Shown piece after piece: positions 22,363-22,959 of a stretch of DNA of 22,959 nt. The stretch covers positions 1-22,959 of the forward strand of contig CAZJED010000024.1 in assembly GCA_964544965.1 (NCBI GenBank), written 5' to 3'. The notes under the pieces are model-generated. The model saw only the letters and a program-made list of their open reading frames with translations, ran no database searches and was not told where the DNA came from. Each line of letters begins with the position of its first letter. The stretch's first letter is position 1. Both the position numbers and the translations under genes were made by a program. This DNA is from UBA11869 sp964544965 (GTDB lineage Bacteria; Pseudomonadota; Gammaproteobacteria; Eutrophobiales; Eutrophobiaceae).

Positions 22363-22959
22363 TCTTTGTTATGTGTGGATTTTTCCGCAAGTTCTCTACT
22401 TTTTGACAAATCTTTATTTATTTTTTCTTGATCCCAATTTCTCGAGAATTCTGGCCAACCATTTGAATGTTTCAAAATAATATTAGAAAGTAACTGAAGA
22501 TGATCAGGGCTGTCATTTAGTGCAGGAATATAAGCAAATTTTTCACCTCCGGCTTTAATGAAGAACTCACGATTTTGTATATTAATTTCCTCTAATGTTT
22601 CTAGACAATCAGCGGAAAACCCAGGACAGATTATATTTATATTTTTTATACCATCTTCTGCAAGTGATATTAACGTTTTATCGGTGTAAGGCTTTAACCA
22701 TTCTTTTGGACCAAAGCGAGATTGAAATGTAACCAGCCACTCTTCTTGATTTAATTTTAATTTTTCGGCTACTAAACGCGCTGTTTTGTGACATTCACAG
22801 TGATATGGGTCACCTGCAAGAAAATAATGTTTAGGTAAGCCATGGAATGAAAAAATTAATTTTTGAGGACGTGAATTATTTTGCCAATGATCTGTAATGC
22901 TATTTGCCAATGCATTAATGTAATCAGGGTCATCGTGATAGTGGTTTATCATTCTCACT
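22359..22959 (-). CDS. hemH: Ferrochelatase HemH (C-terminal part, runs off the window)
   Basis: Inserts ferrous iron into protoporphyrin IX, the last step of protoheme synthesis. About 200 residues of the C-terminal part are present. The active-site histidine lies in LIFSFHGLPKHY, followed by DPYHCECHKTARL, WLVTFQSRFGPKEWLKPYTD and the conserved acidic helix CPGFSADCLETLEEI, which binds metal or porphyrin. The N-terminal third lies beyond the right edge; the reading frame is still open there. An in-frame GTG at 22956-22958 is an internal valine, not a start. It converges on the TauE-like gene with overlapping stops. Confidence 0.95.
   Translation of the reverse strand, partial: VRMINHYHDDPDYINALANSITDHWQNNSRPQKLIFSFHGLPKHYFLAGDPYHCECHKTARLVAEKLKLNQEEWLVTFQSRFGPKEWLKPYTDKTLISLAEDGIKNINIICPGFSADCLETLEEINIQNREFFIKAGGEKFAYIPALNDSPDHLQLLSNIILKHSNGWPEFSRNWDQEKINKDLSKSRELAEKSTHNKD

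Noticed and set aside
1..22959. CRISPR arrays, IS elements, tandem repeats, phage or defence genes
   Set aside because: No repeated spacer-like structure, transposase, integrase or defence-domain protein was seen on either strand.

Overview
The window is 23 kb of AT-rich, tightly packed chromosomal DNA, judged by gene content and order to be from a gammaproteobacterium. Two conserved neighbourhoods support this. One is crp divergent from a yhfA-like OsmC gene. The other is the macromolecular-synthesis block rpsU-yqeY-dnaG-rpoD, divergent from tsaD and followed by plsY, folB, folK, uppP and cca; in E. coli most of these genes are also neighbours. Several proteins keep E. coli residue numbering (RpoD is 613 aa, the DAHP synthase metal ligand is C61, TsaD has H111/H115). 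I cannot name the genus. There is no phage, insertion sequence, CRISPR array, rRNA gene or toxin-antitoxin pair.

Layout. 1-1160: crp (minus) and the OsmC-like gene (plus) diverge. 1163-2895 (minus): hinT, a Phe-type DAHP synthase and a TusA-like protein, probably one transcript. 3047-5674: a less conserved stretch with a secreted or anchored alpha/beta hydrolase (minus), an unrecognised exported protein and a 1-Cys peroxiredoxin (both plus). 5696-10292 (minus): tRNA(CAU), rpoD, dnaG, yqeY, rpsU, read as rpsU to tRNA. 10401-12938: tsaD (plus), plsY (minus), folB-folK (plus, overlapping stop/start). 12974-16961: a lipoprotein gene (plus), a pteridine reductase (minus), a MidA/NDUFAF7-type methyltransferase, a second probable lipoprotein and uppP (all plus). 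16974-21392 (minus): cca, an NDUFA9-like SDR and a Slt-type lytic transglycosylase with a C-terminal LysM domain. 21514-22362: a TauE/SafE permease (plus), then the C-terminal part of ferrochelatase (minus), which runs off the right edge.

Themes. The window holds information processing (primase, sigma-70, S21, tRNA maturation by Cca, t6A synthesis by TsaD), cell envelope supply and remodelling (PlsY, UppP, Slt, two lipoproteins), folate/pterin chemistry (FolB, FolK, FolM-like reductase), aromatic amino acid entry (DAHP synthase) and redox defence (peroxiredoxin, OsmC). All five protein-gene convergent junctions are 12 bp or shorter, or overlap, and none has a good intrinsic terminator.

I found no clear undescribed multi-gene system. 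The items most worth a second look are the exported protein at 4523-4972, the probable lipoprotein at 15428-16141, the LysM-bearing Slt, and the nearby pair of genes resembling human complex I factors (NDUFAF7-like and NDUFA9-like). No gene-free stretch exceeds 300 bases; the longest, 4262-4522, holds only a weak promoter-like pair and a doubtful 19-codon ORF.
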